Positions 49,536-59,336 of a DNA stretch of 64,000 nucleotides are shown here, piece by piece. The notes beneath the pieces were generated by a model. The model worked only from the letters and a program-made list of their open reading frames with translations, made no database searches and was not told the DNA's origin. The first letter of the stretch is position 1; every line of letters begins with the position of its first letter. The stretch is from Oscillospiraceae bacterium. GTDB taxonomy: Bacteria > Bacillota > Clostridia > Oscillospirales > Ruminococcaceae. The stretch spans positions 1 through 64,000 of the forward strand of contig SVMW01000009.1 of NCBI GenBank assembly GCA_015067215.1, in the 5' to 3' direction. The position numbers and the translations under genes are program-made.

Positions 49536-50309
49536 ATGAACAAAATATTTGACAGTCACAGCCACTATAACAGCAAGGCTTTTGACGAAGATTATGAACA
49601 GCTTTTACAACATTTAAAAGATAATGATGTCGGATATGTAATGAACTGTGGCAGCAGTGTTGAAGCAAGCAGAAAAGCTTTACAGCAAAGCGAAAACTGT
49701 GATTTTATGTGTTTCTGCAGCGGTATTCACCCTCTTGATGTAGAAGAAAACACCTGTGACGCTGATTATGAAGAAATTGAAAAGATGGCACTGCACCCAA
49801 AATGCAAAGCTATCGGCGAAATAGGTCTTGACTATCATTATGACGACGCTGTATGCCCTGAAAAGCAAAAAGAGGCTTTTATCCGTCAGCTTGACCTTGC
49901 AGTAAAGCTTGATTTACCTGTTATTATCCATATCCGTGAAGCAATGCAGGATTCCCTTGAAATTTTAAAACAGTATAAAGGAAGAATCCGCGGTGTTATC
50001 CATTGTTTTTCAGGCAGTGCCGAAAGCTGCAAAGAACTTGTAAAAATGGGGTTTTATATTGGTTTTACAGGTGTTGTTACCTTTAAAAATGCACGCAAAT
50101 CACTTGAGGCTATGAAGGTTGTGCCTTTTGACAAACTGCTTATTGAAACTGACTGTCCTTACATGGCACCTGAACCGTTCCGTGGCAAAAGATGTGATTC
50201 CTCCATGCTGCATCAGGTTGCACAAAAAATTGCTGATGAACTGGGAAAAACCAAAGAAGAAGTTTTGTGCCAGACTTACGAAAACGCCGCAAAACTTTTT
50301 GATATATAA
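49536..50309 (+). CDS. tatD: TatD family hydrolase
   Basis: IFDSHSHYNSKAFDEDYEQLL...AIGEIGLDYHYD...IETDCPYMAPEPFRGKRCDSS. Confidence 0.95.
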   Translation: MNKIFDSHSHYNSKAFDEDYEQLLQHLKDNDVGYVMNCGSSVEASRKALQQSENCDFMCFCSGIHPLDVEENTCDADYEEIEKMALHPKCKAIGEIGLDYHYDDAVCPEKQKEAFIRQLDLAVKLDLPVIIHIREAMQDSLEILKQYKGRIRGVIHCFSGSAESCKELVKMGFYIGFTGVVTFKNARKSLEAMKVVPFDKLLIETDCPYMAPEPFRGKRCDSSMLHQVAQKIADELGKTKEEVLCQTYENAAKLFDI

Positions 50310-50327
50310 TAATTGGAGGTGTATTGC

Positions 50328-50981
50328 ATGGAAAAACTTGAACAGATGTCCGACTTTTTCACTGCCCGTGTAGTCGGATATGATGAACATATGATAAATG
50401 ATGTTGAAGGCTGTAAGGAATGCTACAAAAAAATGGCAACCCTTGTTCCCTTGCAGACAAAAAATCTGCTTGATTTGGGTTGCGGCACCGGCCTTGAACT
50501 TGATGAGATTTTTAAAATTCTGCCGCATATAGCTGTAACAGGCATTGATATGACGCAGGCAATGCTTGATGAACTTAAACGTAAGCACCCTGATAAAGCA
50601 TTAAATCTTATCTGTGATGACTATTTTAAGGTTGATTTTGGTATCAGCCACTATGACTGTGCAGTTTCTTTTCAGACAATGCATCATTTTGACCATAAAA
50701 GCAAAGTTAGCCTTTACAGCAAAATCTGCAATGCACTGACAGACAAAGGCTGCTATATTGAATGTGATTATATGATTACAGAACAAGCTGAGGAAAATTT
50801 TTACTACTCTGAACTTGCCCGTATGAAAAAAGAACAAGGCTTAAAAGAGGACGAGTTTTATCACTATGATACCCCCTGCACTATTGACAATCAGATTATG
50901 CTGCTGAAAAAAGCAGGTTTTAAAACTGTGGAACAGGTTTTACGCATTGAAAATACCACAATACTTGTGGCGAAAAAATAA
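50328..50981 (+). CDS. Class I SAM-dependent methyltransferase
   Basis: LLDLGCGTGLELDEIFKILPHIAVTGIDMTQAMLDELKRKH. Confidence 0.9.
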   Translation: MEKLEQMSDFFTARVVGYDEHMINDVEGCKECYKKMATLVPLQTKNLLDLGCGTGLELDEIFKILPHIAVTGIDMTQAMLDELKRKHPDKALNLICDDYFKVDFGISHYDCAVSFQTMHHFDHKSKVSLYSKICNALTDKGCYIECDYMITEQAEENFYYSELARMKKEQGLKEDEFYHYDTPCTIDNQIMLLKKAGFKTVEQVLRIENTTILVAKK

Positions 50982-50990
50982 TATAACAAC

Positions 50991-51022
50991 AGGCCGACAT
51001 TTTAAAATTTAAAATGTCGGCC
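50991..51022. terminator. Bidirectional intrinsic terminator
   Basis: GGCCGACATTTTAAAATTTAAAATGTCGGCC. Confidence 0.75.
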
Positions 51023-51035
51023 TGTTTATTTGTTG

Positions 51036-53504
51036 TTATTTGTTGTCAACATATTCTTTTTGAATCTGACTGTCAAAAATATATTTTACAACATTTGCAC
51101 AGCAGCGTTTTAAACTCTGTTCTGAAATTGTTTTTTCATTGATTGCCTTAATGATATCTTTCTTTTCTGTTTTACCGCCAGGCATAATAAGGTCATTACC
51201 TGCTGTCATACACAGTGCATTTTCGGCACAGTCCTTACTGGTGGAAAACCAGTCGGTCATAACAACTCCGTCAAAACCCCATTCATTACGCAGCACCTTT
51301 GTGCAAAGGTCGTAGCTGTTAGGGGTATACACGCCATTCAGCCTGTTATATGATGTCATTACCGCTTTTGCGTTGCCCTTTGTAACCGCTTTTTCAAAAC
51401 CTCGCAGATAGATTTCTCTCAAAGCTCTTTCGCTTACATTGCTGGAAACGCGTTTACGGTTATCCTCCTGATTGTTTGCAGCAAAATGCTTTATGGTTAC
51501 ATAAAAACCGTCCTCCTGCTGGACGCCTTTGCACATTGCTGCAGCCATTTCTCCTGTGAGGAACGGATCTTCAGAGTAATATTCAAAGTTTCTGCCACAA
51601 AGCGGATTGCGGTGAATATTGAGCGCAGGTGCAAGCCAATACACACAACCATATTTTTTCATTTCACGGTAAATGGCACCACCTACCTCATAAACCATAT
51701 TGGTGTTAAAGCTCTGTGCCAGTGCTGCAGAAACAGGAAAAGCCGTTGTGTACTGATACAGTACCTTTGACTTACTTTCATCTGCAAGGATAAATTTCTG
51801 AATAAATTTCGGAATAATTCTGAAAGCAGAAAGTGGCAGGTCAATCATTTTTGTGTTGCCTTTTGCTGTGAGTGCCGATTTCTGTGCAATTCTGAGACCT
51901 GCAGGTCCGTCACACAGCGTTACATTGGCAAGTCCTTTGTCCCAGAATTTTGATGTGGTATTGCCCACTGAACCGGGCATATCAAAGCGTTTTTCCCCAC
52001 CAAACATACCAATGCCTACAACAATTTCCACCATGTCTTCCACCGAAAGCTGTGACATAAATTCTGTTACACGTTTGTCATCACAAATTGCCGGTGTTTT
52101 GTAGCTGAAAGTTTTTGTACAGATACCATCTGCATCAAGCTGCAGTTTTGTTATATTTTCAGATTTTTCGCTACGGTTTCTCTCTGCTGACAGGATATCA
52201 AATTTCTGATGTACAGGACAAATATTCTGATGCTGTGAAACACCAACAGTTTTGTCCAGTTCTATAACTGCTGCAACAGCTGTATTGCGGGAACTGTTGC
52301 CTGTTCTCAGCGTGTATTCCCCTTTTTCAAGAATAAACTGTGCTGTTTCTTCGTCATAGCTTGCAAATTCAGTGATATCAAAAACCAGTTTAATCTGTTC
52401 AGTTTCTCCAGGTGCAAGTAAATTTGTTTTTGCAAATGCAGCAAGGGACTGATATTCTTTGTTGAGTTTGCCATTCGGTGCTGAAATATAAAGCTGTACA
52501 ACTTCTTTGCCGCTGAATGTATCGCCAACATTTTTTACATTTACATACGCTGTAACTTTTGTGCCGTCAAGAGAAACGTTTTGGGTGATTATTGCAAACT
52601 CTGTATAACTTTTGCCATATCCAAAGCAATATGCAGGCTGAACATTAAAGCTGTCAAAATATCGGTAGCCTACATATATATCTTCCTTGTAATATTCATC
52701 TTCAAGATTGCCGTTGAGATAGCTGAATTCATTGTAAAAAGGAATATCAGAATAGGTTTTTGCCCAGGTATCTGCAAGTTTACCGCTTGGATTAACTTTG
52801 CCGCTAAGGATATCCGCAACTGCATTGCCTCCTGCTGTACCAAGCTGACAGATAAACACAATTGCATTGATACCTTTTATTTCCTGTGCAAATTTCATAT
52901 CAATCTGACTGCCCGCATTTATAAGCAGAATAAAATTGTCATAACTTTCGGCACAGAGCTTGATATCAGCATATTCTTCATCGGTAAGATACAGATCACC
53001 TTTTTGAGCACGACGGTCAACACCTTCTCCTGCCTGGCGTGCAACAACATAAATACAGGTATCTGTGTTGCTTTCCTTTATATCTTTGTCCGACACTTTG
53101 CGTGCTGCACACCCGCCGAAATCTGCCAGCAAATCCATAGCTTTTGAAGGATTTTTCAAAAACTTCTTAACTTTCCCGTCATTGAATTCTTTTTCTTTTA
53201 CAGTGTAAAGCTCATCATAATCATTTATCCATCCGTGAGTTGTTACTGTAAAACCTGCATTTTCCATTCCTTCAAGAATGTTTACGCTGTGGCGCTCATT
53301 TACCTCGCCGGAGCCTGTCCCACCTTTTATGGTGCGTTTTGCACCGTTGCCGAACAGAGCTACCGTCTTGTTTTTAAGCGGCAATGCACCGTCATTTTCC
53401 AGCAGGACAATGCTTTCGCACGCCGCACGGTATGCAACATCAAAGTTTTGTTTTTCAAGTTCAGAAATTTCGCCATTGAGTGATGCCTTGGTATAATATT
53501 TCAT
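51036..53504 (-). CDS. Glycoside hydrolase family 3 enzyme, circularly permuted domain order
   Basis: GH3 C-terminal-type domain at N-terminus (ESIVLLENDGALPLKNKTVALFGNGA), catalytic TIM barrel at C-terminus (IKHFAANNQEDNR...LRNEWGFDGVVMTDWFST). Confidence 0.9.
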   Translation of the reverse strand: MKYYTKASLNGEISELEKQNFDVAYRAACESIVLLENDGALPLKNKTVALFGNGAKRTIKGGTGSGEVNERHSVNILEGMENAGFTVTTHGWINDYDELYTVKEKEFNDGKVKKFLKNPSKAMDLLADFGGCAARKVSDKDIKESNTDTCIYVVARQAGEGVDRRAQKGDLYLTDEEYADIKLCAESYDNFILLINAGSQIDMKFAQEIKGINAIVFICQLGTAGGNAVADILSGKVNPSGKLADTWAKTYSDIPFYNEFSYLNGNLEDEYYKEDIYVGYRYFDSFNVQPAYCFGYGKSYTEFAIITQNVSLDGTKVTAYVNVKNVGDTFSGKEVVQLYISAPNGKLNKEYQSLAAFAKTNLLAPGETEQIKLVFDITEFASYDEETAQFILEKGEYTLRTGNSSRNTAVAAVIELDKTVGVSQHQNICPVHQKFDILSAERNRSEKSENITKLQLDADGICTKTFSYKTPAICDDKRVTEFMSQLSVEDMVEIVVGIGMFGGEKRFDMPGSVGNTTSKFWDKGLANVTLCDGPAGLRIAQKSALTAKGNTKMIDLPLSAFRIIPKFIQKFILADESKSKVLYQYTTAFPVSAALAQSFNTNMVYEVGGAIYREMKKYGCVYWLAPALNIHRNPLCGRNFEYYSEDPFLTGEMAAAMCKGVQQEDGFYVTIKHFAANNQEDNRKRVSSNVSERALREIYLRGFEKAVTKGNAKAVMTSYNRLNGVYTPNSYDLCTKVLRNEWGFDGVVMTDWFSTSKDCAENALCMTAGNDLIMPGGKTEKKDIIKAINEKTISEQSLKRCCANVVKYIFDSQIQKEYVDNK

Positions 53505-53580
53505 AGCAGCCTCCGTTGGTTGTAGTTATACATATAGAATATCATTTTTTGTATATAAACACAATTGTTAAACAGAGATA

Positions 53581-53609
53581 TTGACAAATCGGTCTACAGT
53601 ATGTAGAAT
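53581..53609 (+). promoter_or_regulatory. sigmaA-type promoter of blaI/M56 operon
   Basis: TTGACA - 17 bp - TAGAAT. Confidence 0.8.
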
Positions 53610-53641
53610 AAAATCAGAATGTAGGTCTACAGGTTGTAGAA
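53591..53641. promoter_or_regulatory. Two BlaI/MecI-type operator sites
   Basis: GGTCTACAGTATGTAGAA (53591-53608) and GGTCTACAGGTTGTAGAA (53624-53641), each TACA-N3-TGTA dyad. Confidence 0.75.
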
Positions 53642-53654
53642 CAGGAGTGGTTTT

Positions 53655-54014
53655 ATGAGTGAATACAAACTTGGTGTTATTGAAAGCAGATTTGCTGAAA
53701 TAATATGGAACAACGAGCCTTTGACTTCCAGTGAGCTTGCAAAGCTTGCTTTGTCAGAGCTGGACTGGAAAAAATCCACCACTTATACAGTGCTTAAAAG
53801 GCTGTGTGACCGTGGTATTTTTATAAATGAAAACGGCACCGTCCGTTCTTTGATAAGCAAAAAAGATTTTTATGCACTGCAGAGTGAAAAATTTGTTGAC
53901 GAAACCTTCAGCGGCTCCCTGCCTGCTTTTGTTGCAGCTTTCAGCAGCCGAAAAAAACTGTCAGATGATGAAATTGAACAGCTGCAGCATATGATTGACA
54001 ATATGAGGAGGTAG
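53655..54014 (+). CDS. BlaI/MecI/CopY family transcriptional regulator
   Basis: ESRFAEIIWNNEPLTSSELAKLALSELDWKKSTTYTVLKRLCDRGIF. Confidence 0.92.
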   Translation: MSEYKLGVIESRFAEIIWNNEPLTSSELAKLALSELDWKKSTTYTVLKRLCDRGIFINENGTVRSLISKKDFYALQSEKFVDETFSGSLPAFVAAFSSRKKLSDDEIEQLQHMIDNMRR

Positions 54015-54018
54015 TTTT

Positions 54019-55752
54019 ATGAATATGTTTTACAAACTGTTTCCTGCTGTTTTAAATATGAGTATTACTGCAAGTGTGGCAACAGTTGTAATTGTTTTAT
54101 TGCGTAAAATTTTTAAAGATATGCCTAAAATTATATTTTATGCAATGTGGATGATTGTACTGTTCCGTTTGCTGTGCCCTATTTCGATACCGTCGGATTT
54201 TTCGGTTTTAAATGCTTTGGATATGCCGTCATTAAGTACCGGCAATGCAGCAAACAGAATGGAATATGTGCCTGTTGATATTGTACATACAGAATATCCC
54301 GAAGTTGATTTACCCGTTCCTTTAGTCAGTGATATTGTAAACTACATTTTGCCTCAGGGTGAAGAACAGCTGCGCGCAGACCCTTTAGAAGCACCTGTTG
54401 CTTTTGCCACCGATATATGGCTGATTGGTATTGCCTCAATGTTTATATATGGGGATTACAGTTTCTTTAAACTCAGGAAAAAGCTGAAGGAAGCTGTAAA
54501 ACTATCTGACAATATCTATCTGTGTGACCATATAGCGTCACCTTTTGTTATTGGAATAATAAAACCTAAAATATATCTGCCATCCTCAATAGACGAAAGA
54601 GAACAGAAATATATTATATTGCACGAACAGTGTCATATAAAACGTTTTGATCACATTGTAAAGCTTATCGCCTTTGCAGCTTTAAGCATACATTGGTTCA
54701 ATCCTTTTGTGTGGCTTTCCTTCACCCTTTTGTGCAAGGATATGGAAATGAGCTGTGATGAAGCTGTTGTTGCAGAACTTGGACTTGAAATACGCAGTGA
54801 TTATTCCCGTTCCCTTTTGAATTTATCCACCGGTAAACATATTTTTGCAGGTGCTCCTCTTGCTTTTGGTGAAGGTGACACAGGCAGCAGAATAAAAAAT
54901 CTTTATAACTACAGAAAACCCAAAGCTGCACTTTTCGTTGCAGTGGCTGCAGTTTGTGCTATACTTGGCATTGCGCTTTTACTGAACCCTGATAATTCGG
55001 GCGGTCAGATATATTATAACGGAACAGTATATGTCCAAAGCGGAAAAGCACAGAGCGGCGGCATTGTAGGCAGTAAAAATATTGGTGAAATTTCATCTGT
55101 TATAGCTGACAATGCCGATTTCAGTGAAAACTTTTCAGCAAAAAATATTGATGAAATAAACCGCGGTATGCCTGTGCTTCAGTTTGAAGATGACCCGTAT
55201 ACCCTATGGCTTACCACAGGCAAAGGCTGGATACCTTTTACTGCAAAAGGTATGAGTTATAAGACAAGTGACAGCTGGGTAAAGGTAAGTTCCGTTGAAG
55301 GAAAAGCTGATGTTGTATTTGAAGTGGATGAAAATGTAAATGAAATAGCTTTTTATGAAGATGTGTATGAATATGGCCAACTTATTTCCTCTTCGCTTGT
55401 ATCATACGCCAACACTAACGATGATGCACCTTTTGAAAGAAAAAATCATAGTCAGTTTTCTATAGGATATACCTTTGACTCTGACAAGTTAACTGTTTAT
55501 GAATTATATGTTGATACAGGCGTTATGGTAACAATGTATGCCACCTTGCCGAAAGATAACTACAAAGGGTATTCATATGGCGAAGTATCAACCGACGGCA
55601 AAAAACCGCTGCTCGCAAATGACAGTGTGGATGTAGCATATGCCATACTTTCTTCCTATGATGATGCAAGGATATACAGCGATTATACAAATAAAAACAA
55701 TGACACTGTTGTGGTGTACCGACTTGTTACACGTTCAGTGCCTACAAGATGA
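54019..55752 (+). CDS. M56 (BlaR1-like) membrane metallopeptidase
   Basis: YIILHEQCHIKRFDHIVKLIAFAALSIHWFNPFVWLSFTLLCKDMEMSCDEAVV; adjacent BlaI. Confidence 0.92.
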   Translation: MNMFYKLFPAVLNMSITASVATVVIVLLRKIFKDMPKIIFYAMWMIVLFRLLCPISIPSDFSVLNALDMPSLSTGNAANRMEYVPVDIVHTEYPEVDLPVPLVSDIVNYILPQGEEQLRADPLEAPVAFATDIWLIGIASMFIYGDYSFFKLRKKLKEAVKLSDNIYLCDHIASPFVIGIIKPKIYLPSSIDEREQKYIILHEQCHIKRFDHIVKLIAFAALSIHWFNPFVWLSFTLLCKDMEMSCDEAVVAELGLEIRSDYSRSLLNLSTGKHIFAGAPLAFGEGDTGSRIKNLYNYRKPKAALFVAVAAVCAILGIALLLNPDNSGGQIYYNGTVYVQSGKAQSGGIVGSKNIGEISSVIADNADFSENFSAKNIDEINRGMPVLQFEDDPYTLWLTTGKGWIPFTAKGMSYKTSDSWVKVSSVEGKADVVFEVDENVNEIAFYEDVYEYGQLISSSLVSYANTNDDAPFERKNHSQFSIGYTFDSDKLTVYELYVDTGVMVTMYATLPKDNYKGYSYGEVSTDGKKPLLANDSVDVAYAILSSYDDARIYSDYTNKNNDTVVVYRLVTRSVPTR

Positions 55753-55769
55753 TAATGTAAAATAAAACA

Positions 55770-55891
55770 GTCATTCTGAGCTGCAGCAAAGAATCGTTTT
55801 ATCTCCATTATGTAAATGGAGGTGCCGCTTTTGGCGGCAGAGGGATTGTTTATCCCGAGAGATTCTTTGTCGTTACACTCCTCAGAATGAC
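55770..55891. repeat. Nested inverted-repeat (cloverleaf-like, MITE/REP-like) element
   Basis: Outer GTCATTCTGAG(55770-55780)/CTCAGAATGAC(55881-55891); second CAAAGAATC(55787-55795)/GATTCTTTG(55861-55869); three internal hairpins. Confidence 0.8.
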
Positions 55892-55901
55892 TTTTGTTTT
55901 G

Positions 55902-57167
55902 TTATTTATTAAGTTCTTTTACCTTTTGTGCGGAATAAAGCACTGCTGCACGGGAAGCATCAAAGGTTGTGCCACCCTGCATAAATGTTGTGTATGGTGC
56001 ACGCACTGGTGCATCACAGCTGAGTTCAATGGATGAGCCCATTGTGAAAGAACCTGAAGCCATAATAATATCACTGTCATAACCTGGCATCGGGCTTGGT
56101 TCCGGTGTAGCAAAGCTGTCAATCGGACTCATATGCTGAATAGCCTGACAGATTGCAATTAAGTTTTCAGCATTTTCAGCATGTATTGAAGTGATAATAT
56201 CATTTCTGTCTTCAGTATAGTGCGGATCTGTTACAAAGCCAAGCTTTTCATAAAGGCAGGATGCATAAATGCTTGTTTTTATTGCATTTGCTGTAACCAT
56301 TGGAGCAAAGTACAAACCAAGATACAAGTTTCGCAGTGCATCCATTGTGCAGCCGATTTCACGGCCTGTGCCAGGTGCTGTAAGGCGATGACCGCATTTT
56401 TCAACAAGGTCTGCTCTGCCCGCTATGTATCCGCCTGTTGGTGCAATGCCGCCGCCTGGATTTTTGATAAGAGAACCGATGATAAGGTCTGCACCGTATG
56501 CACAAGGTTCTTCTGTGTGTGTAAATTCACCGTAACAGTTGTCAACTGTGATTATGATATCTGGGTTGCCCGCTTTTGCAGCATCACTGATTGCTTTAAT
56601 CTGTTCAAGGCTCAAAGCCTTGCGTGTTGAATAACCTCGGCTGCGCTGAATATGGCATACATTGGAGGTTTTTGCCATTTCTCTGATACCTTCAAGGTCT
56701 GGTTCGCTGTTTTCCAGCAAATCTACCTGCTGATATTTAATGCCGTAGTCTTTAAGTGAACCATAGTTTTCATCACTGCCGTCAATACCGATAACGCCAA
56801 GCAGTGTGTCATAAGGTTTGCCTGTTGCACACATAAGTGTATCACCTGCTCTCAGCACACCAAAAAGTGCAACTGTAAGTGTATGTGTGCCGGACATAAA
56901 GTTGTGACGGCAGATTGCATCTTCTGCACCTACAATGTCAGCAAACAGACGGTCAAGACCATCACGGCCTCTGTCGTCATAGCCATAACCTGTTGTACCT
57001 ACAAGATGCTGTGCAGAGATGTAGTTTTCTTTAAAAGCTTTAAGTACTTTAAGCTGATTGTAGCACTGAACTTCTTCAATCTTTTTAAAATACGGAGCAC
57101 ACAGCTCCATTACTTCCCTGTCAACTTCAAGAAGCTCCTTGCTTATATCAAAAAATTGTTCTATCAT
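55902..57167 (-). CDS. Methionine gamma-lyase family (YnbB/'aluminum resistance') PLP protein
   Basis: QHLVGTTGYGYDDRGRDGLDRLFADIVGAEDAICRHNFMSGTHT...QRSRGYSTRKAL...TVDNCYGEFTHTEEPCAYGADLIIGSLIKNPGGGIAPTGGYIAG. Confidence 0.92.
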   Translation of the reverse strand: MIEQFFDISKELLEVDREVMELCAPYFKKIEEVQCYNQLKVLKAFKENYISAQHLVGTTGYGYDDRGRDGLDRLFADIVGAEDAICRHNFMSGTHTLTVALFGVLRAGDTLMCATGKPYDTLLGVIGIDGSDENYGSLKDYGIKYQQVDLLENSEPDLEGIREMAKTSNVCHIQRSRGYSTRKALSLEQIKAISDAAKAGNPDIIITVDNCYGEFTHTEEPCAYGADLIIGSLIKNPGGGIAPTGGYIAGRADLVEKCGHRLTAPGTGREIGCTMDALRNLYLGLYFAPMVTANAIKTSIYASCLYEKLGFVTDPHYTEDRNDIITSIHAENAENLIAICQAIQHMSPIDSFATPEPSPMPGYDSDIIMASGSFTMGSSIELSCDAPVRAPYTTFMQGGTTFDASRAAVLYSAQKVKELNK

Positions 57168-57182
57168 TTTATATTCCTTTTA

Positions 57183-57896
57183 TTATTCCTTATATAATTT
57201 AACCGTTCCCACAGCTTTAAAACCTAATTTTTCATAAAACGGCTTTAAAGCATCTTCGCATTTAAGTATAACTTTTTTATCCGCATTTTCAGCAATTATA
57301 TGTCCGATAACCTTTGCAGCAAGTCCCTGATTTCTGTATTCAGCGGCTGTGGACACAAATGTTATATATACTGTGTCAGCACCATATTCTGTAGAAATTG
57401 CACCTGATGCAATTTTACCATTCCTTTTCAGATAACAGATATCGGATATTCCTTTATTTATCTTTCGTGTAAAGTTGGAATAAACAATATCAAAGCTTAA
57501 ATTATGGAAATTACTGCAGCAGAATTTTACAAATGAATAGTTGTCATCATTTACAATCATATCCTGCTGTTTTTCAGGTATATCTCCGGCATATTCCATT
57601 ATGTGCAAAACCTTGTCGATGTTCATAGGAAGACGCGGAATCTGACTTTCAATGGATTTTACACCACAGAAATTGCAGAACATCAGAATTTCTTCCAGCT
57701 CATCAGCTGATGGGTTTCCGCAAAGAGTAAGATTTGTGCCTGAAAGCATAAATGCTGTATTGTCACCTACATAAAAGCTGTTTGTTTCTTTAAGCTGATG
57801 ACTGATATAGTCCGCCAATATCTTTTTGCCTAGAAAATCAGAATTATTGATTATTTTTTCAAATTTTTCGGTATTTTCTGTTGCATTTGTAATCAT
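57183..57896 (-). CDS. GNAT family N-acetyltransferase
   Basis: VYITFVSTAAEYRNQGLAAKVIGHIIAENADKKVILKCEDALKPFYEKLGFKAVG. Confidence 0.85.
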   Translation of the reverse strand: MITNATENTEKFEKIINNSDFLGKKILADYISHQLKETNSFYVGDNTAFMLSGTNLTLCGNPSADELEEILMFCNFCGVKSIESQIPRLPMNIDKVLHIMEYAGDIPEKQQDMIVNDDNYSFVKFCCSNFHNLSFDIVYSNFTRKINKGISDICYLKRNGKIASGAISTEYGADTVYITFVSTAAEYRNQGLAAKVIGHIIAENADKKVILKCEDALKPFYEKLGFKAVGTVKLYKE

Positions 57897-59272
57897 AATT
57901 TGTTTACCAGTTCTTTATAATGTCTGCCGCGGACTTCAAAGTTAGGATAAAGATCAAAGCTGGCAGATGCAGGAGAAAGGCTTACAACATCCCCTTCTGT
58001 TGTATTTTCGTACATAAGCTGCACTGCCTGTTCCATGCTTTCAGCGTGGAGAATTATAATATCACTGGAATCAAAATCTGCATGTTCACGTACAACTTTT
58101 TCTATTTTTGGTCCGGTCTGACCCATTACAACCAGAAGTTTAACATGATCAAGAATTGGTTTTGCCAACGGTTCGTAAGGGATGTTTTTATCGTAACCAC
58201 CTGCAATGATGCAGATTTTCTGCGGGAAAGCTTTAAGCCCTGCAATTGTTCTTGTAGGGCTGGATGCAATGGAGTCGTTAAACCACTGAACACCGTTAAG
58301 TGTACGGACAGGTTCAATGCGGTGTTCGACACCTTTGAATTCCCTTGCAACCTTTGCCATTATTTCGTATGACACATCTCCTTCAACTGCACAGAATGCA
58401 GCAAGCAGGTTTTCAAGATTATGCAGACCGCGCAAAGCAACTTCACTCTGGTGAACAATCTGTCTGCCATCAAGTGTAAGATATCCTTCGTCATCGATAA
58501 ACCCACCGTTGTCAATTTTGTTAAGGCGTGTAAAGAATCTTACTTTGCCTTTTACATCACTTTCCATACCTTTGGAAACTTCATTTTCAAAACCAAGTAC
58601 AGATTTTGAACTTTCACTCTGATACAGAAGAATGTTGCGTTTTGCATCGATGTATTCCTGCATATCTTTATGATGGTCAAGATGGTTTGGTGTTACGTTG
58701 GTAACAACTGCAACATCAGGAGACTGTTTCATGCTGATAAGCTGAAAACTTGAAAGTTCAACAACTGCAACATCGTTTTCTTCCACTTCTTCTGCAATTG
58801 GTAAAAGTGCACGGCCTATATTACCCCCAAGGTATACTTTTCTGCCGCTTTCTTCCAGCATTTTTGCAATAAGACTCGTTGTAGTTGTTTTTCCGTCAGA
58901 ACCTGTTACAGCGTACATTTTGCATGGACAAAGCCTGAAGAAAAGTTCCATTTCGCTGGAAACTTCGGTACCGTTGTTAAGTTCATCCTGAAGCTCTTTT
59001 GTAAAAAATTCAAAACCCGGAGTTCTCATAATAAGGTCCTGATTTTTAAGCCCTTCAAGATAGTTTTCTCCAAGAGAAAGATTTATGTTAAGAGTTTTTA
59101 ATGTTTCAGCATATTCACCGAAACCACTGAGTTCTTTTTTATCGCAAAGAGTAACAACTGCGCCTTTCTGTGCAAAAATTTCGATAAGCTGTTTGTGGCT
59201 TACACCTGCACCGATAAAAGCTACTTTTTTACCTTTTAACTGTTCGTAAAATTTCTGTGCTTTAATATTCAT
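57893..59272 (-). CDS. murD: UDP-N-acetylmuramoyl-L-alanine--D-glutamate ligase
   Basis: AVTGSDGKTTTTSLIAKMLEESGRKVYLGGNIG...ELSSFQL...NVTPNHLDHHKDMQEYIDAK. Confidence 0.94.
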   Translation of the reverse strand: MNIKAQKFYEQLKGKKVAFIGAGVSHKQLIEIFAQKGAVVTLCDKKELSGFGEYAETLKTLNINLSLGENYLEGLKNQDLIMRTPGFEFFTKELQDELNNGTEVSSEMELFFRLCPCKMYAVTGSDGKTTTTSLIAKMLEESGRKVYLGGNIGRALLPIAEEVEENDVAVVELSSFQLISMKQSPDVAVVTNVTPNHLDHHKDMQEYIDAKRNILLYQSESSKSVLGFENEVSKGMESDVKGKVRFFTRLNKIDNGGFIDDEGYLTLDGRQIVHQSEVALRGLHNLENLLAAFCAVEGDVSYEIMAKVAREFKGVEHRIEPVRTLNGVQWFNDSIASSPTRTIAGLKAFPQKICIIAGGYDKNIPYEPLAKPILDHVKLLVVMGQTGPKIEKVVREHADFDSSDIIILHAESMEQAVQLMYENTTEGDVVSLSPASASFDLYPNFEVRGRHYKELVNKL

Positions 59273-59297
59273 ACAGTCACCTCTGAAAAATATATTC

Positions 59298-59312
59298 ATA
59301 CTTAATTAGTAT
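59298..59312. repeat. 15-bp palindrome ATACTTAATTAGTAT, copy 2 (upstream of murD)
   Basis: Exact match to 46212-46226; overlaps murD -10. Confidence 0.6.
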
Positions 59313-59336
59313 AGCTTTTATAGGAAAATATATCAA
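59308..59336 (-). promoter_or_regulatory. sigmaA-type promoter of murD
   Basis: Minus strand TTGATA - 17 bp - TATACT. Confidence 0.75.
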
